From Lachnospiraceae bacterium UBA7160 (GTDB lineage Bacteria > Bacillota > Clostridia > Lachnospirales > Lachnospiraceae): a DNA stretch of 64,000 nt. Shown here piece by piece: positions 15,474 to 24,934 of the stretch. The notes under the pieces were generated by a model. The model worked only from the letters and a program-made list of their open reading frames with translations, ran no database searches and was not told the DNA's origin. Every line of letters starts with the position of its first letter. The stretch's first letter is position 1. The position numbers and the translations under genes were made by a program. The stretch covers positions 15,318 through 79,317 of the forward strand of contig DKWE01000050.1 in assembly GCA_002491565.1 (NCBI GenBank), in the 5' to 3' direction.

Positions 15474-16264
15474 GCTGGCTCCTTTCCGGGTGAGACTGGG
15501 TTCAGAGCGGCCCAGATCTGATTGAAGTAGTCTTTGAATTCCGGCTCATTCCGGCGTGCAAAGGGGGAAAGTCCTTCCCTGGCAAAGGAAACGCGGATGA
15601 CCTCACGGATACGTGCCGGGCGCTGGCTCAGCACCAGAATGCGGTCTGCCATGCTGACGGCCTCTGAGAGATCATGTGTGACGAGGATCGCCGTCTTTTT
15701 TTCTTTCCGGAGAATGGCGTAGATATCATCGCATACGGATAACCGTGTCTGGAAGTCCAGTGCGGAGAACGGCTCATCCAGAAGCAGGAGCTCTGGGTCG
15801 AGTGCCAGTGTGCGGATCAGCGCTGCCCGCTGCCGCATGCCGCCGGAAAGCTCGGAAGGCACTGCGTTGCGGAAGCGGTACAGATCGTAGTCTTTTAGCA
15901 TCTGGTCAACGTGCAGCCGTGTTCTCTTATTTAGTTCGTGACGAATCTCCAGACCCAGTGTCACATTTCGATAGACTGTGCGCCAGTCGAACAGGTGATC
16001 TTTCTGAAGCATATAGCCGATGCTGGAGTGTGGGGAAGCGCCTGGCATTCCGCTGCGCAGAATCGTACCGTCTTCCGGTAGAATCAGCCCTGAAATCAAA
16101 GAAAGCAGTGTGGATTTGCCGCAGCCGCTTGGTCCGACGATGGCAAGAAATTCTCCACGCTGTACCTGAAACGAAATATCAGTTAAGGCGTATGTCTCCC
16201 CGCTTTTGGTATGGTAGGCATAGCTCACATGTTTCAATTCAAGTAATGGGTCCAAAACATGCAC
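15470..16264 (-). CDS. ABC transporter ATP-binding protein (SsuB/TauB type)
   Basis: 264 aa. Walker A GPSGCGKST near residue 42, Q loop YMLQKDHLFDWRTV near 86, signature LSGGMRQRAAL near 140, Walker B LLLLDEPFSALD near 160 and the switch histidine in VTHDLSEA near 195. The QKDHLFDWRTV stretch is typical of the nitrate/sulfonate/taurine family. It powers the permease whose start codon overlaps its stop. A good AGGAGGTGC site precedes the ATG. The 154 bases before the divergent queH gene must hold promoters for both directions; no convincing match was found for the minus strand. Confidence 0.9.
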   Translation of the reverse strand: MHVLDPLLELKHVSYAYHTKSGETYALTDISFQVQRGEFLAIVGPSGCGKSTLLSLISGLILPEDGTILRSGMPGASPHSSIGYMLQKDHLFDWRTVYRNVTLGLEIRHELNKRTRLHVDQMLKDYDLYRFRNAVPSELSGGMRQRAALIRTLALDPELLLLDEPFSALDFQTRLSVCDDIYAILRKEKKTAILVTHDLSEAVSMADRILVLSQRPARIREVIRVSFAREGLSPFARRNEPEFKDYFNQIWAALNPVSPGKEPA

Positions 16265-16418
16265 CTCCTTGTGAGTTGTGTGACCGGAGGCTTCCGGTAT
16301 ATTGTAATATATGGAGGCGGAGAAAAAATGTTATTAAAAGCATAGCCGCAACGGACATCCCTAGAATCTGGACATTCGGGACGGGATTTTCTATTTGTGG
16401 GAGGAGGAAAAGACAGGA

Positions 16419-17063
16419 ATGGCGCAGAACAAAGTGAATTATCAGAGGGAGCTGGAAAAGCTGCTGGATCAGTATAGCAGGGAGGGACGTGTGCCGACGT
16501 TGTTTTTGCACAGCTGCTGTGCGCCCTGCAGCAGCTATGTGCTGGAGTATCTTGCGCAGTATTTTGCGATTACGGTATTTTATTACAATCCCAATATCTA
16601 TCCGGAAGAGGAGTACCGGAAGCGGGTTCAGGAACAGCAGCAGCTGATTGGAGAACTGAATCTTCAGACGGGATACAATCGGATTTTGTTTGTGGAGGGA
16701 ACCTATGATCCGGCAGAGTACTTTGAGGCTGTCAGAGGACTGGAGCAGATCCCGGAGGGCGGGGAGCGGTGTTTTGCATGCTTCCGGCTCCGGCTCGGAA
16801 GCGTCGCGAGAGAGGCAGCGGTACGCGGCTTTGACTATGTGACGACCACACTTACGATCAGTCCGCTGAAGGATGCGCAGAAGCTGAATGAGATCGGCAG
16901 AGAGGCAGCAGAGGCATACGGTGTGCAGTGGCTTCCGTCTGATTTCAAGAAGAAAAACGGATATCAGAGGTCGATTGAGCTTTCCAGGCAGTACGGACTG
17001 TACCGTCAGGACTACTGCGGATGCGTGTTTTCCAGGAAAGAGCGGGAGCAAATGAAAGTGTGA
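16419..17063 (+). CDS. queH: Epoxyqueuosine reductase QueH
   Basis: 214 aa, DUF208 family. The cysteine pattern of QueH is intact: HSCCAPC at 31-37, CFAC near 125 and DYCGC near the end, which hold a 4Fe-4S cluster and another metal. VFYYNPNIYPEEEY and TTLTISPLKD are also family blocks. It reduces epoxyqueuosine to queuosine in tRNA, replacing the cobalamin-dependent QueG. No other queuosine gene is nearby, which fits a salvage route. ATG 16419 was chosen because GGGAGGAGG precedes it; an upstream TTG at 16395 would place that site inside the gene. Confidence 0.92.
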   Translation: MAQNKVNYQRELEKLLDQYSREGRVPTLFLHSCCAPCSSYVLEYLAQYFAITVFYYNPNIYPEEEYRKRVQEQQQLIGELNLQTGYNRILFVEGTYDPAEYFEAVRGLEQIPEGGERCFACFRLRLGSVAREAAVRGFDYVTTTLTISPLKDAQKLNEIGREAAEAYGVQWLPSDFKKKNGYQRSIELSRQYGLYRQDYCGCVFSRKEREQMKV

Positions 17064-17102
17064 TAGGCTTCAGAAGACCTTCGCAGCGGAACAAGAATTT
17101 GC

Positions 17103-17131
17103 TTGCAAGTCGGAGTTTCCTGTGATAGACT
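17103..17131 (+). promoter_or_regulatory. Promoter of argH
   Basis: TTGCAA (17103-17108) and TAGACT (17126-17131), 17-base spacer; start near 17138, at the base of the folded leader. Confidence 0.5.
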
Positions 17132-17139
17132 GAAACACG

Positions 17140-17202
17140 GCTGCCAGAACTTGGTGGGACAGCTGCAGGAATCATGTGTGTCAGGTTCTGCCATCTGGCA
17201 GC
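17140..17202 (+). promoter_or_regulatory. Folded 5' leader of argH
   Basis: GCTGCCAG (17140-17147) pairs with CTGGCAGC (17195-17202). After a seven-base bulge on the 3' side, AACTTG pairs with CAGGTT. The predicted transcription start is at the base of this stem and the argH ATG lies about 40 bases after it. No ArgR box, T-box or U-run was recognised, so its role (mRNA stability, attenuation or protein binding) is open. Confidence 0.4.
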
Positions 17203-17243
17203 GGGCACTCTGAATGGAAGAGCAGGAAAAGAGAGGAATTAGA

Positions 17244-18620
17244 ATGGCACAGTTATGGGGAGGCCGTTTTACAAAGAAGACGGACCAGATGGTATACGAG
17301 TTTAATGCATCCATTTTGTTTGATCAGCGTCTGTACCGGCAGGATATTGAGGGCAGCATGGCGCATGTGCGGATGCTGGCGAAGCAGGGGATCCTGACGG
17401 AGCAGGAGCGCGACCTGATCCTGAGCGGACTGGATTCGATTCTTGCGGATGTCGAGAGCGGAGCACTTTTGATTACTACAGAGTATGAGGATATCCACAG
17501 CTTCGTTGAGGCGAACCTGATCAGCCGGATCGGGGATGTCGGAAAAAAACTGCACACCGGGCGGAGCCGGAATGATCAGGTAGCGCTGGATATGCGGCTG
17601 TATGTCCGCGAGGAGCTGTGCCATACGGATGCGCTTCTGCTGGAGCTTTTAAAGGTGCTGCAGCGGATTATGGAGGAACATATTGACACATTTATGCCGG
17701 GCTTTACGCATCTGCAGAAGGCACAGCCGGTGACTCTGGCGCATCATATCGGGGCATATTTTGAGATGTTCAGAAGAGACCGGTCGCGGCTTGCCGATGC
17801 GTATGAGCGGATGAATTACTGTCCGCTGGGCGCGGGAGCGCTGGCGGGGACAACGTATCCGCTCGACCGCGATTATACGGCACAGCTGCTTGGATTTGCG
17901 GGACCGACGGCAAACAGCATGGATTCGGTGTCTGACCGGGATTACGCGATTGAGTATCTGTCGGCACTGGCTGTGATTATGATGCATCTGAGCCGGTTTT
18001 CCGAGGAAATCATTATCTGGAATACGAATGAATATCAGTTTGTGGAGCTGGACGACGCGTACAGTACCGGGAGCAGCATCATGCCGCAGAAGAAAAACCC
18101 GGATATCGCAGAGCTGGTACGCGGCAAAACGGGGCGCGTCTACGGAGCGCTCACAGGGCTGCTTACGACGATGAAGGGACTTCCGCTTGCCTACAATAAG
18201 GACATGCAGGAGGACAAGGAGGGGGTGTTCGATGCGATCGACACGACAAATCACTGCCTTGCTCTTTTTACCGGCATGGTCGATACGATGACGTTCCGAA
18301 CGGATGTGATGGAATCATCAGCGAAAAATGGCTTTACAAATGCGACGGATGTAGCGGATTATCTGGTGAATCACGGCGTACCGTTCCGCGATGCGCACGG
18401 GATTTCCGGAAGGCTTGTCCTGAAATGTATCGAGGAGAAGAAAGCGCTGGATGATCTGACGCTGGAGGAATACCAGGCGGAGTGTCCGGTATTTGAAGAA
18501 GATATCTATGACGCCATCCGCATGAAAACCTGCGTGGAGCGCCGCCTGACAAAGGGTGCGCCCGGTGAGGCCGCGATGCGCGAGGTCCTCGCGCAGAATC
18601 GGGCATATCTTGGACTCTGA
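17244..18620 (+). CDS. argH: Argininosuccinate lyase
   Basis: 458 aa, the normal length. It cleaves argininosuccinate to arginine and fumarate. The start MAQLWGGRF is typical, and the fumarase-superfamily signature GSSIMPQKKNPD (residues ~273-284, with the catalytic serine) is intact, as are HTGRSRNDQV near 106 and TGMVDTM. ATG 17244 fits the AGAGAGGAATTAG site; an in-frame ATG ten codons earlier lacks one. argG is not adjacent. The gene has its own promoter and a folded leader. Confidence 0.96.
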   Translation: MAQLWGGRFTKKTDQMVYEFNASILFDQRLYRQDIEGSMAHVRMLAKQGILTEQERDLILSGLDSILADVESGALLITTEYEDIHSFVEANLISRIGDVGKKLHTGRSRNDQVALDMRLYVREELCHTDALLLELLKVLQRIMEEHIDTFMPGFTHLQKAQPVTLAHHIGAYFEMFRRDRSRLADAYERMNYCPLGAGALAGTTYPLDRDYTAQLLGFAGPTANSMDSVSDRDYAIEYLSALAVIMMHLSRFSEEIIIWNTNEYQFVELDDAYSTGSSIMPQKKNPDIAELVRGKTGRVYGALTGLLTTMKGLPLAYNKDMQEDKEGVFDAIDTTNHCLALFTGMVDTMTFRTDVMESSAKNGFTNATDVADYLVNHGVPFRDAHGISGRLVLKCIEEKKALDDLTLEEYQAECPVFEEDIYDAIRMKTCVERRLTKGAPGEAAMREVLAQNRAYLGL

Positions 18621-18638
18621 ATCAATTTTAATTTTTAC

Positions 18639-18667
18639 TTGACAGATCAGAAAAACAAGTGTATTTT
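18639..18667 (+). promoter_or_regulatory. Promoter of asd
   Basis: Consensus TTGACA (18639-18644) with TATTTT (18662-18667) 17 bases on, about 20 bases after the argH stop. Confidence 0.6.
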
Positions 18668-18730
18668 ATTGGGAAACAAATGTGCGTCATATAGATACAA
18701 AAGCGGCGGACAGGTGAGGAGAGGAAAAAA

Positions 18731-19816
18731 ATGGATCAGAAGCTGAAGGTAGGTATTTTAGGAGCAACTGGTATGGTAGGGCAGAGATTTATCGCTCTGC
18801 TGGAGAATCATCCGTGGTTTGAGGTCGTAACGGTGGCAGCAAGCCCGCGCAGCGCAGGGAAGACCTATGAAGAGGCAGTCGGCGGCCGCTGGAAGATGGC
18901 GACCCCGATGCCGGAGGCCGTAAAAAAGCTCGTCGTGATGAATGTCAACGAGGTAGAGCGTGTGGCGGCAACGGTGGATTTCGTATTTTCCGCTGTGGAT
19001 ATGACGAAGGATGAGATTCGCGCAATCGAGGAAGCCTACGCAAAGACAGAGACACCGGTCGTGTCGAACAACAGCGCGCATCGCTGGACGCCGGATGTCC
19101 CGATGGTGATTCCGGAGATCAATCCGGAGCACTTCGCGGTCATCGAGCACCAGAAGGAGCGTCTTGGCACGAAGCGCGGCTTTATCGCAGTGAAGCCGAA
19201 CTGCTCGATTCAGAGCTATACACCGGCATTGACTGCGTGGAAGGAGTTTGAGCCGTACGAGGTTGTGGCTACGACCTACCAGGCGATTTCCGGCGCAGGA
19301 AAGACCTTTAAGGACTGGCCGGAGATGGAGGGGAATATCATCCCGTACATCGGCGGCGAGGAGGAAAAGAGCGAGAAGGAGCCTCTGCGCGTATGGGGAA
19401 CCGTTGAGGATGGCGTGATTGTACCGGCGCAGGAGCCGAAAATAACCTGCCAGTGCATCCGCGTTCCGGTGCTGAACGGACATACAGCAGCTGTTTTCGT
19501 GAAGTTCCGCAAGAAGCCGACAAAGGAGCAGCTGGTCGAGCGCCTGGAGCAGTTCCGGGGGATTCCGCAGGAGCTGGAGCTTCCGAGCGCGCCGAAGCAG
19601 TTTATCCGCTACCTGCAGGAGGATAACCGCCCGCAGGTAACGATGGATGTGGATTATGAGAATGGGATGGGCGTAACGATCGGACGGATCCGTGAGGATT
19701 CCATCTACGATTTCAAGTTTGTCGGACTCTCTCACAATACCGTGCGCGGCGCGGCAGGCGGAGCCGTCTTGTGTGCGGAGACGCTGAAAGCAAAGGGATA
19801 CATCCAGGCAAAATAG
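18731..19816 (+). CDS. asd: Aspartate-semialdehyde dehydrogenase (archaeal/fungal-type)
   Basis: 361 aa. The NADP-binding loop GATGMVGQRF is at residues 11-20, the catalytic cysteine is Cys158 in VKPNCSIQ, and the C-terminal histidine segment is RVPVLNGHTAAVFVK. The GILGATGMVGQRF opening and ~360-residue length fit the branch typical of archaea, fungi and some Clostridia rather than the E. coli type. It makes aspartate semialdehyde from aspartyl phosphate, feeding lysine/diaminopimelate, threonine and methionine synthesis (metA is also in this window). A purine-rich GAGGAAAAAA site precedes the ATG. topB follows after 110 bases without a clear terminator. Confidence 0.95.
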   Translation: MDQKLKVGILGATGMVGQRFIALLENHPWFEVVTVAASPRSAGKTYEEAVGGRWKMATPMPEAVKKLVVMNVNEVERVAATVDFVFSAVDMTKDEIRAIEEAYAKTETPVVSNNSAHRWTPDVPMVIPEINPEHFAVIEHQKERLGTKRGFIAVKPNCSIQSYTPALTAWKEFEPYEVVATTYQAISGAGKTFKDWPEMEGNIIPYIGGEEEKSEKEPLRVWGTVEDGVIVPAQEPKITCQCIRVPVLNGHTAAVFVKFRKKPTKEQLVERLEQFRGIPQELELPSAPKQFIRYLQEDNRPQVTMDVDYENGMGVTIGRIREDSIYDFKFVGLSHNTVRGAAGGAVLCAETLKAKGYIQAK

Positions 19817-19926
19817 TACGAAAGATAGCAGATCGCAGAGCTGTCGCGGCGCAGGCCGCGGCAGTTTTGAACTCTGAGCGGGAATACCGGGCGCGCAGAA
19901 CAGGAAGAAGGGGAAGAAAGGCAAGA

Positions 19927-22179
19927 ATGGCAAAAGCATTATTTATCGCGGAGAAGCCGAGCGTCGCGCAGGAATTTGCGAAGGCGCTGAAGGAGAATAT
20001 GAGACGGAATGACGGGTATCTGGAGTCGGAGTCGTATGTCATAACGTGGTGCGTCGGGCATTTGATTACGATGAGCTATCCGGAGGTCTATGATCCGAAG
20101 TATAAGCGCTGGAGCCTGGATACTCTGCCGTTTCTTCCGGATCAGTTTCTGTATGAGGTGATCCCCGGAGTGAAAAAACAGTATACGATTGTCAGCCGTC
20201 TGCTGAACCGTGCGGACGTGGCGACGATTTATGTCTGTACGGACTCCGGGCGCGAGGGTGAATACATCTACCGCCTGGTAGCACAGATGGCTGGCGTGAG
20301 GGGGAAGGCCCAGAAGCGCGTCTGGATCGATTCCCAGACAGAGGAGGAGATCCTCCGGGGGATCCGGACGGCGAAGGAGCTTTCTGCCTATGACAACCTG
20401 GCTTCGGCTGCCTATCTGCGCGCGAAAGAGGATTACCTGATGGGAATCAATTTTTCGCGGCTGCTGACGCTGAAGTATGGGAATGCGATTTCCAGTTATC
20501 TTGGGCTGAGCCATTCGGTCGTCTCGGTCGGCCGCGTGATGACGTGCGTGCTCGGAATGATCGTGCGCAGGGAGCGCGAGATCCGGCAGTTTGTGAAGAC
20601 GCCTTTTTACCGGGTGATGCAGCAGCTGGAGCTTGCGGGGCGGACGGTTGAGGGAGAGTTCCGGGCAGTCGAGGGTTCCGCTTATTTTCAGTCGCCAAAG
20701 CTTTATAAGGAGAATGGGTTCCGCGAGGAGAAGGATGCCAGGGAGCTGATCGCGCGGCTGTCGTCAGAAAAGCCGCTTAGCACAGTGGTCGAACGGCTGG
20801 AAAAAAAGCGGGAGAAAAAGAATCCGCCGCTTCTGTATAACCTTGCGGAGCTGCAAAATGAGTGCTCGCGGATGTTTAAAATCAGTCCGGATGAGACTTT
20901 GCGGATCGTGCAGGAGCTGTATGAGAAAAAGCTGGTGACGTATCCGAGAACCGATGCCCGTGTGCTTTCGAGCGCAGTCGCTAAGGAAATCTCCAAAAAC
21001 ATCTCCGGACTCCGCAAATTTGGTCCAGCGCAGGAGTTTGCCGAGGAGGTCCTGGAAAATGGCAGCTACAAGTCTATTGCAAAGACGCGCTATGTAAATG
21101 ACAAGCAGATCACCGATCACTATGCGATTATCCCGACCGGGCAGGGGCTTGGAGCGCTCGGCTCCTTAAGCCGTACGGCGTATGGCGTCTATTCGGCAAT
21201 CGTGCGGCGTTTCATGAGTGTCTTTTATCCACCGGCAGAGTTTGAAAAGGTCACAATGGTGACGATGATGCAGAAGGAGCGTTTTTTCTTTTCCTTCCGG
21301 GTGCTGCTCTCGGAGGGCTATTTCCGCGTGGCTGGAAATCCCTATGCGAAGAAGCAGGATGCGGAAAGCACGAATCCGGATGGTTCACGCGGCGAGGAGG
21401 CGGAGACCAGTTTCGGTATGGAGTTTCTTGAGGCGCTGAAGCAAATCCGGAAGGGTGCGAAGCTTCCGGTGAAGGATCTGGTGATCCGCGCCGGGGAGAC
21501 GGCTCCGCCAAAGCGGTATAATTCCGGCTCCATGATCCTTGCTATGGAAAATGCAGGGCAGCTGATTGAGGATGAGGAGCTGCGCGCGCAGATCAAGAGC
21601 TGCGGGATCGGGACGAGTGCGACGCGCGCAGAGATCCTGAAAAAGCTGGTTGCGAATCAGTACATTGCGCTGAATAAGAAGACGCAGATTCTGACGCCGA
21701 CCCTGCAGGGGGAAATGATCCATGACGTAGTGTTTTGCTCGATCCGTTCGCTGCTCAACCCGGAGCTGACTGCGAGCTGGGAAAAAGGGCTGAACTACGT
21801 TGCGAATGGAACGATTACCAGCGATGAGTATATGCAGAAGCTGGAAGTATTTGTGCGCGCCCGCACGGACGGGGTGCTTGGGATCAATAACCAATATGCG
21901 CTGCGCCCGCTCTTTGATGCAGCGGCGCAGTACTACAAGGGGGAAGGGGCACAGAAAGCCAGCCGGACAACCAGAAGCAGCGGCGCGAAGCTGCCCGATG
22001 GAGGCCGGATGCCCCGGAGTGTTGGAACGAAGACGTCAGATGGCGGCGGTCAGATCTCCCAAAGAGGTGACAGAAAGCATGCGCAAAGCGGTGAACGGAC
22101 ATCATCGGCGGGCAGCCGCCGCGCGGCCGGGAATGGTTCGGAGACCTTCCAGCTGTCCGGCAACGCCTCTGATCATTGA
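19927..22179 (+). CDS. topB: DNA topoisomerase III (type IA)
   Basis: 750 aa. It begins with the Toprim motif AKALFIAEKPSVAQEFA, has DSGREGEYIYR near residue 104, and carries the active-site Tyr339 in LVTYPRTDARVLS. GTSATRAEILKKL near 560 is the conserved C-terminal core motif. It relaxes and decatenates DNA by single-strand passage. The last ~75 residues are a low-complexity tail rich in Ser, Arg, Gly and Lys (for example TTRSSGAK, SSAGSRRAAGNGS) instead of zinc fingers; such basic tails may bind DNA. It is followed 22 bases later by the beta-helix gene and then by the topoisomerase IV genes, so several DNA-topology enzymes cluster. Confidence 0.93.
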   Translation: MAKALFIAEKPSVAQEFAKALKENMRRNDGYLESESYVITWCVGHLITMSYPEVYDPKYKRWSLDTLPFLPDQFLYEVIPGVKKQYTIVSRLLNRADVATIYVCTDSGREGEYIYRLVAQMAGVRGKAQKRVWIDSQTEEEILRGIRTAKELSAYDNLASAAYLRAKEDYLMGINFSRLLTLKYGNAISSYLGLSHSVVSVGRVMTCVLGMIVRREREIRQFVKTPFYRVMQQLELAGRTVEGEFRAVEGSAYFQSPKLYKENGFREEKDARELIARLSSEKPLSTVVERLEKKREKKNPPLLYNLAELQNECSRMFKISPDETLRIVQELYEKKLVTYPRTDARVLSSAVAKEISKNISGLRKFGPAQEFAEEVLENGSYKSIAKTRYVNDKQITDHYAIIPTGQGLGALGSLSRTAYGVYSAIVRRFMSVFYPPAEFEKVTMVTMMQKERFFFSFRVLLSEGYFRVAGNPYAKKQDAESTNPDGSRGEEAETSFGMEFLEALKQIRKGAKLPVKDLVIRAGETAPPKRYNSGSMILAMENAGQLIEDEELRAQIKSCGIGTSATRAEILKKLVANQYIALNKKTQILTPTLQGEMIHDVVFCSIRSLLNPELTASWEKGLNYVANGTITSDEYMQKLEVFVRARTDGVLGINNQYALRPLFDAAAQYYKGEGAQKASRTTRSSGAKLPDGGRMPRSVGTKTSDGGGQISQRGDRKHAQSGERTSSAGSRRAAGNGSETFQLSGNASDH

Positions 22180-22201
22180 GGATATGGAAAGGATGAGGAA
22201 A

Positions 22202-22873
22202 ATGGAAACATGTAAAATTAAAAATCTATACAATCTGAAAGAGACAATTGCGGCGCCGTTGTTTGAGGGAGCCAAGTACCCATGGGAGCTGCTGCCGAAA
22301 ATCGGCGCATATATTCTGGAGCTTGGCAGCACCCTTTCCCCGGATGAATATGACAAGGTAGGAGAGGATGTCTGGATTGCGAAGTCTGCGAAGGTTGCGC
22401 CGACAGCCTATATCCATGGGCCGGCGATTATCGGAAAGAATGCGGAGGTGCGACACTGTGCTTTTATCCGAGGGAATGCCATCGTCGGAGAGGGCGCGGT
22501 CGTCGGAAATTCGACGGAGCTGAAGAATGTGATTCTGTTCAACAAGGTACAGGTGCCGCACTATAATTACGTCGGAGACTCTATTCTCGGCTACAAGGCG
22601 CATATGGGAGCAGGCTCGATCACGTCCAATGTCAAATCGGATAAGAAGCTTGTGGTAGTCAAGGACGGCGAAGAGCGGATGGAGACCGGGCTGAAGAAAT
22701 TCGGCGCGATGCTGGGAGATGAGGTAGAGGTCGGCTGCGGTTCCGTTCTGAACCCCGGCACGGTAATCGGGCCGCATTCCAATATTTATCCGCTTTCCTC
22801 TGTACGAGAGGTTGTTCCGGCAAATTCCATTTATAAAAAGCGCGGAGAGGTTGCAGAAAAGCAGGAAATCTAG
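22202..22873 (+). CDS. Left-handed beta-helix (hexapeptide repeat) protein
   Basis: 223 aa. After ~65 residues, hexapeptide repeats (VWIAKSAKVAPTAYI, PAIIGKNAEVRHCAF, NAIVGEGAVVGNS, then VEVGCGSVLNPGTVIG) build a left-handed beta helix like that of GlmU-type acyl- and nucleotidyltransferases. Close relatives are often named UDP-N-acetylglucosamine pyrophosphorylase, but there is no nucleotidyltransferase domain here, so that name is not supported. A hexapeptide acyltransferase or a non-catalytic scaffold is more likely. The start follows GGATGAGG; it lies between topB and parE on the same strand. Confidence 0.8.
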   Translation: METCKIKNLYNLKETIAAPLFEGAKYPWELLPKIGAYILELGSTLSPDEYDKVGEDVWIAKSAKVAPTAYIHGPAIIGKNAEVRHCAFIRGNAIVGEGAVVGNSTELKNVILFNKVQVPHYNYVGDSILGYKAHMGAGSITSNVKSDKKLVVVKDGEERMETGLKKFGAMLGDEVEVGCGSVLNPGTVIGPHSNIYPLSSVREVVPANSIYKKRGEVAEKQEI

Positions 22874-22917
22874 CAGGTATGCAAATTTAGAACAAGAGGT
22901 AAGGAAGGAAAACCGAC

Positions 22918-24840
22918 ATGGCAAAGAACAGTACGTATGATGCAAGCAGCATTTCTGTCCTGGAAGGACTGGAGGCGGTGCGCAAGCGGCCGGGCATGTA
23001 TATTGGAAGTGTATCGCGCAAGGGGCTGAACCATCTGATCTATGAGGTCGTGGACAATGCAGTAGACGAGCACCTTGCCGGCTACTGCACAGAGATTGAG
23101 GTGTGTCTGGAAAAGGACGGTTCGGCTACCGTGACGGATAACGGACGGGGGATCCCGGTCGGTATGCATGAAAAGGGAGTATCGGCGGAGAGGGTAGTTT
23201 TTACGACGCTGCACGCAGGCGGAAAGTTTGACAGCAGCGCATATAAAACGAGCGGCGGTCTGCACGGCGTCGGCTCGTCCGTGGTGAATGCGCTTTCGCT
23301 GTGGCTGGATGTACAGGTGATGCTGGACGGGAAAATTCATCATGACCGCTACGCGCGCGGGATTCCGGCATTAGAGCTGGAAAATGGATTGCTTCCGGTG
23401 CTTGGTAAGACAAAGAAGACCGGAACCCGCATCCAATTTCTTCCGGATCCGGAGATTTTTGAGAAGACCTGGTTTGCCGAGGCAGAGCTGAAGTCGCGGC
23501 TGCATGAGACAGCCTACCTGAACCCGGAGCTGACGATTCATTTCGAGGACCGGCGCGGAGAGGAAACGGAGCGGGTTACGTATGCCGAGCCGGAGGGAAT
23601 TACCGGATTTGTGCGGGAGCTGAATCAGGAGGAGGAGCCGGTCTGCAGTCCGATTTATTTTAAGGGAGAAGCAGACGGAATCCAGGTCGAGGCGGCGTTT
23701 CAGTATGTCAATGAGTTTCATGAGAATGTGCTGGGCTTTTGCAACAATATCTACAATGCGGAGGGCGGCACGCATCTGACTGGTTTTAAGACCACCTTTA
23801 CGACTGTGATGAATGCGTATGCGCGCCAGATCGGTGTCCTGAAGGAAAAAGACGCGAATTTTACCGGCGCGGATATCCGAAATGGAATGACTGCGGTGAT
23901 CTCGATCAAGCACCCGGACCCGCGGTTCGAGGGACAGACGAAAACAAAACTCGACAACCAGGATGCGGCACGCGCAGTTGGAAAGGTGACAGGTGAGGAG
24001 ATTGTCCGCTATTTTGACAAAAATCTGGAGACGCTGAAGAGTATTCTCGCCTGCGCGGAGAAGTCTGCGAAGATCCGGAAGTCGGAGGAACGCGCGAAGA
24101 CAAACCTGCTGACGAAGCAGAAGTACTCCTTCGACAGCAATGGAAAGCTGGCAAACTGTGAGAGCCGGGACCCGTCCATCTGTGAGATATTTATCGTCGA
24201 GGGAGATTCCGCAGGCGGCTCTGCGAAGATGGCGCGGGATCGGAACTATCAGGCGATCATGCCGATCCGCGGCAAAATTTTAAATGTGGAAAAGGCGAGC
24301 ATTGACAAGGTGCTGGCGAATGCGGAGATCAAGACGATGATCAATGCGTTCGGCTGTGGATTTTCGGAGGGCTATGGCAATGATTTTGACATCGCAAAGC
24401 TCCGCTATGACAAAATTATCATCATGGCGGATGCCGATGTGGACGGCGCACACATCAGTACGCTGCTTTTGACGTTGTTCTACCGGTTTATGCCGCAGCT
24501 GATCTATGAGGGGCATGTCTATATCGCGATGCCGCCTCTCTATAAGGTGATCCCGTCGCGCGGGCAGGAGCAGTATCTGTATGATGACAAGGCGTTGGAA
24601 AAGTACCGCAGGACGCACAAGGCGCCGTTTACGCTGCAGCGGTACAAGGGTCTGGGCGAGATGGATGCGGAGCAGCTCTGGGAGACGACACTGAACCCGG
24701 AGACGCGCATGATGCAGCGGGTTGAGATCGAGGACGCGCGCATCGCTTCTAACATCACACGGCTTTTGATGGGTACCGAGGTGCCTCCGCGCAAGGAATT
24801 TATCTATCAGCATGCGCAGGATGCGCTGCTGGATGTGTAA
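22918..24840 (+). CDS. parE: DNA topoisomerase IV subunit B (GyrB/ParE family)
   Basis: 640 aa. GHKL ATPase motifs: VVDNAVDEH near residue 44, DNGRGIPVG near 76 and the LHGVGSSVVNALS lid near 118. The Toprim domain begins EIFIVEGDSAGGSAK near 425 and has MADADVDGAHI near 503; KGLGEMDAEQLWETTLNP closes it. With the next gene it forms a type II topoisomerase that unlinks or supercoils DNA. GyrB and ParE are hard to separate in Clostridia. ParE is preferred because the pair is not in a dnaA-recF context and the partner lacks the GyrA box. A GGAAGGAAAACC site precedes the ATG. Confidence 0.85.
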   Translation: MAKNSTYDASSISVLEGLEAVRKRPGMYIGSVSRKGLNHLIYEVVDNAVDEHLAGYCTEIEVCLEKDGSATVTDNGRGIPVGMHEKGVSAERVVFTTLHAGGKFDSSAYKTSGGLHGVGSSVVNALSLWLDVQVMLDGKIHHDRYARGIPALELENGLLPVLGKTKKTGTRIQFLPDPEIFEKTWFAEAELKSRLHETAYLNPELTIHFEDRRGEETERVTYAEPEGITGFVRELNQEEEPVCSPIYFKGEADGIQVEAAFQYVNEFHENVLGFCNNIYNAEGGTHLTGFKTTFTTVMNAYARQIGVLKEKDANFTGADIRNGMTAVISIKHPDPRFEGQTKTKLDNQDAARAVGKVTGEEIVRYFDKNLETLKSILACAEKSAKIRKSEERAKTNLLTKQKYSFDSNGKLANCESRDPSICEIFIVEGDSAGGSAKMARDRNYQAIMPIRGKILNVEKASIDKVLANAEIKTMINAFGCGFSEGYGNDFDIAKLRYDKIIIMADADVDGAHISTLLLTLFYRFMPQLIYEGHVYIAMPPLYKVIPSRGQEQYLYDDKALEKYRRTHKAPFTLQRYKGLGEMDAEQLWETTLNPETRMMQRVEIEDARIASNITRLLMGTEVPPRKEFIYQHAQDALLDV

Positions 24841-24934
24841 AGACAGAAGAAATAATAGAGCGGCCAGACCTTTACAGAAATTGACTTAGTAAGTGTATCA
24901 GGACAGAAGAAACGGAAGGAGAATTCATTTACCT

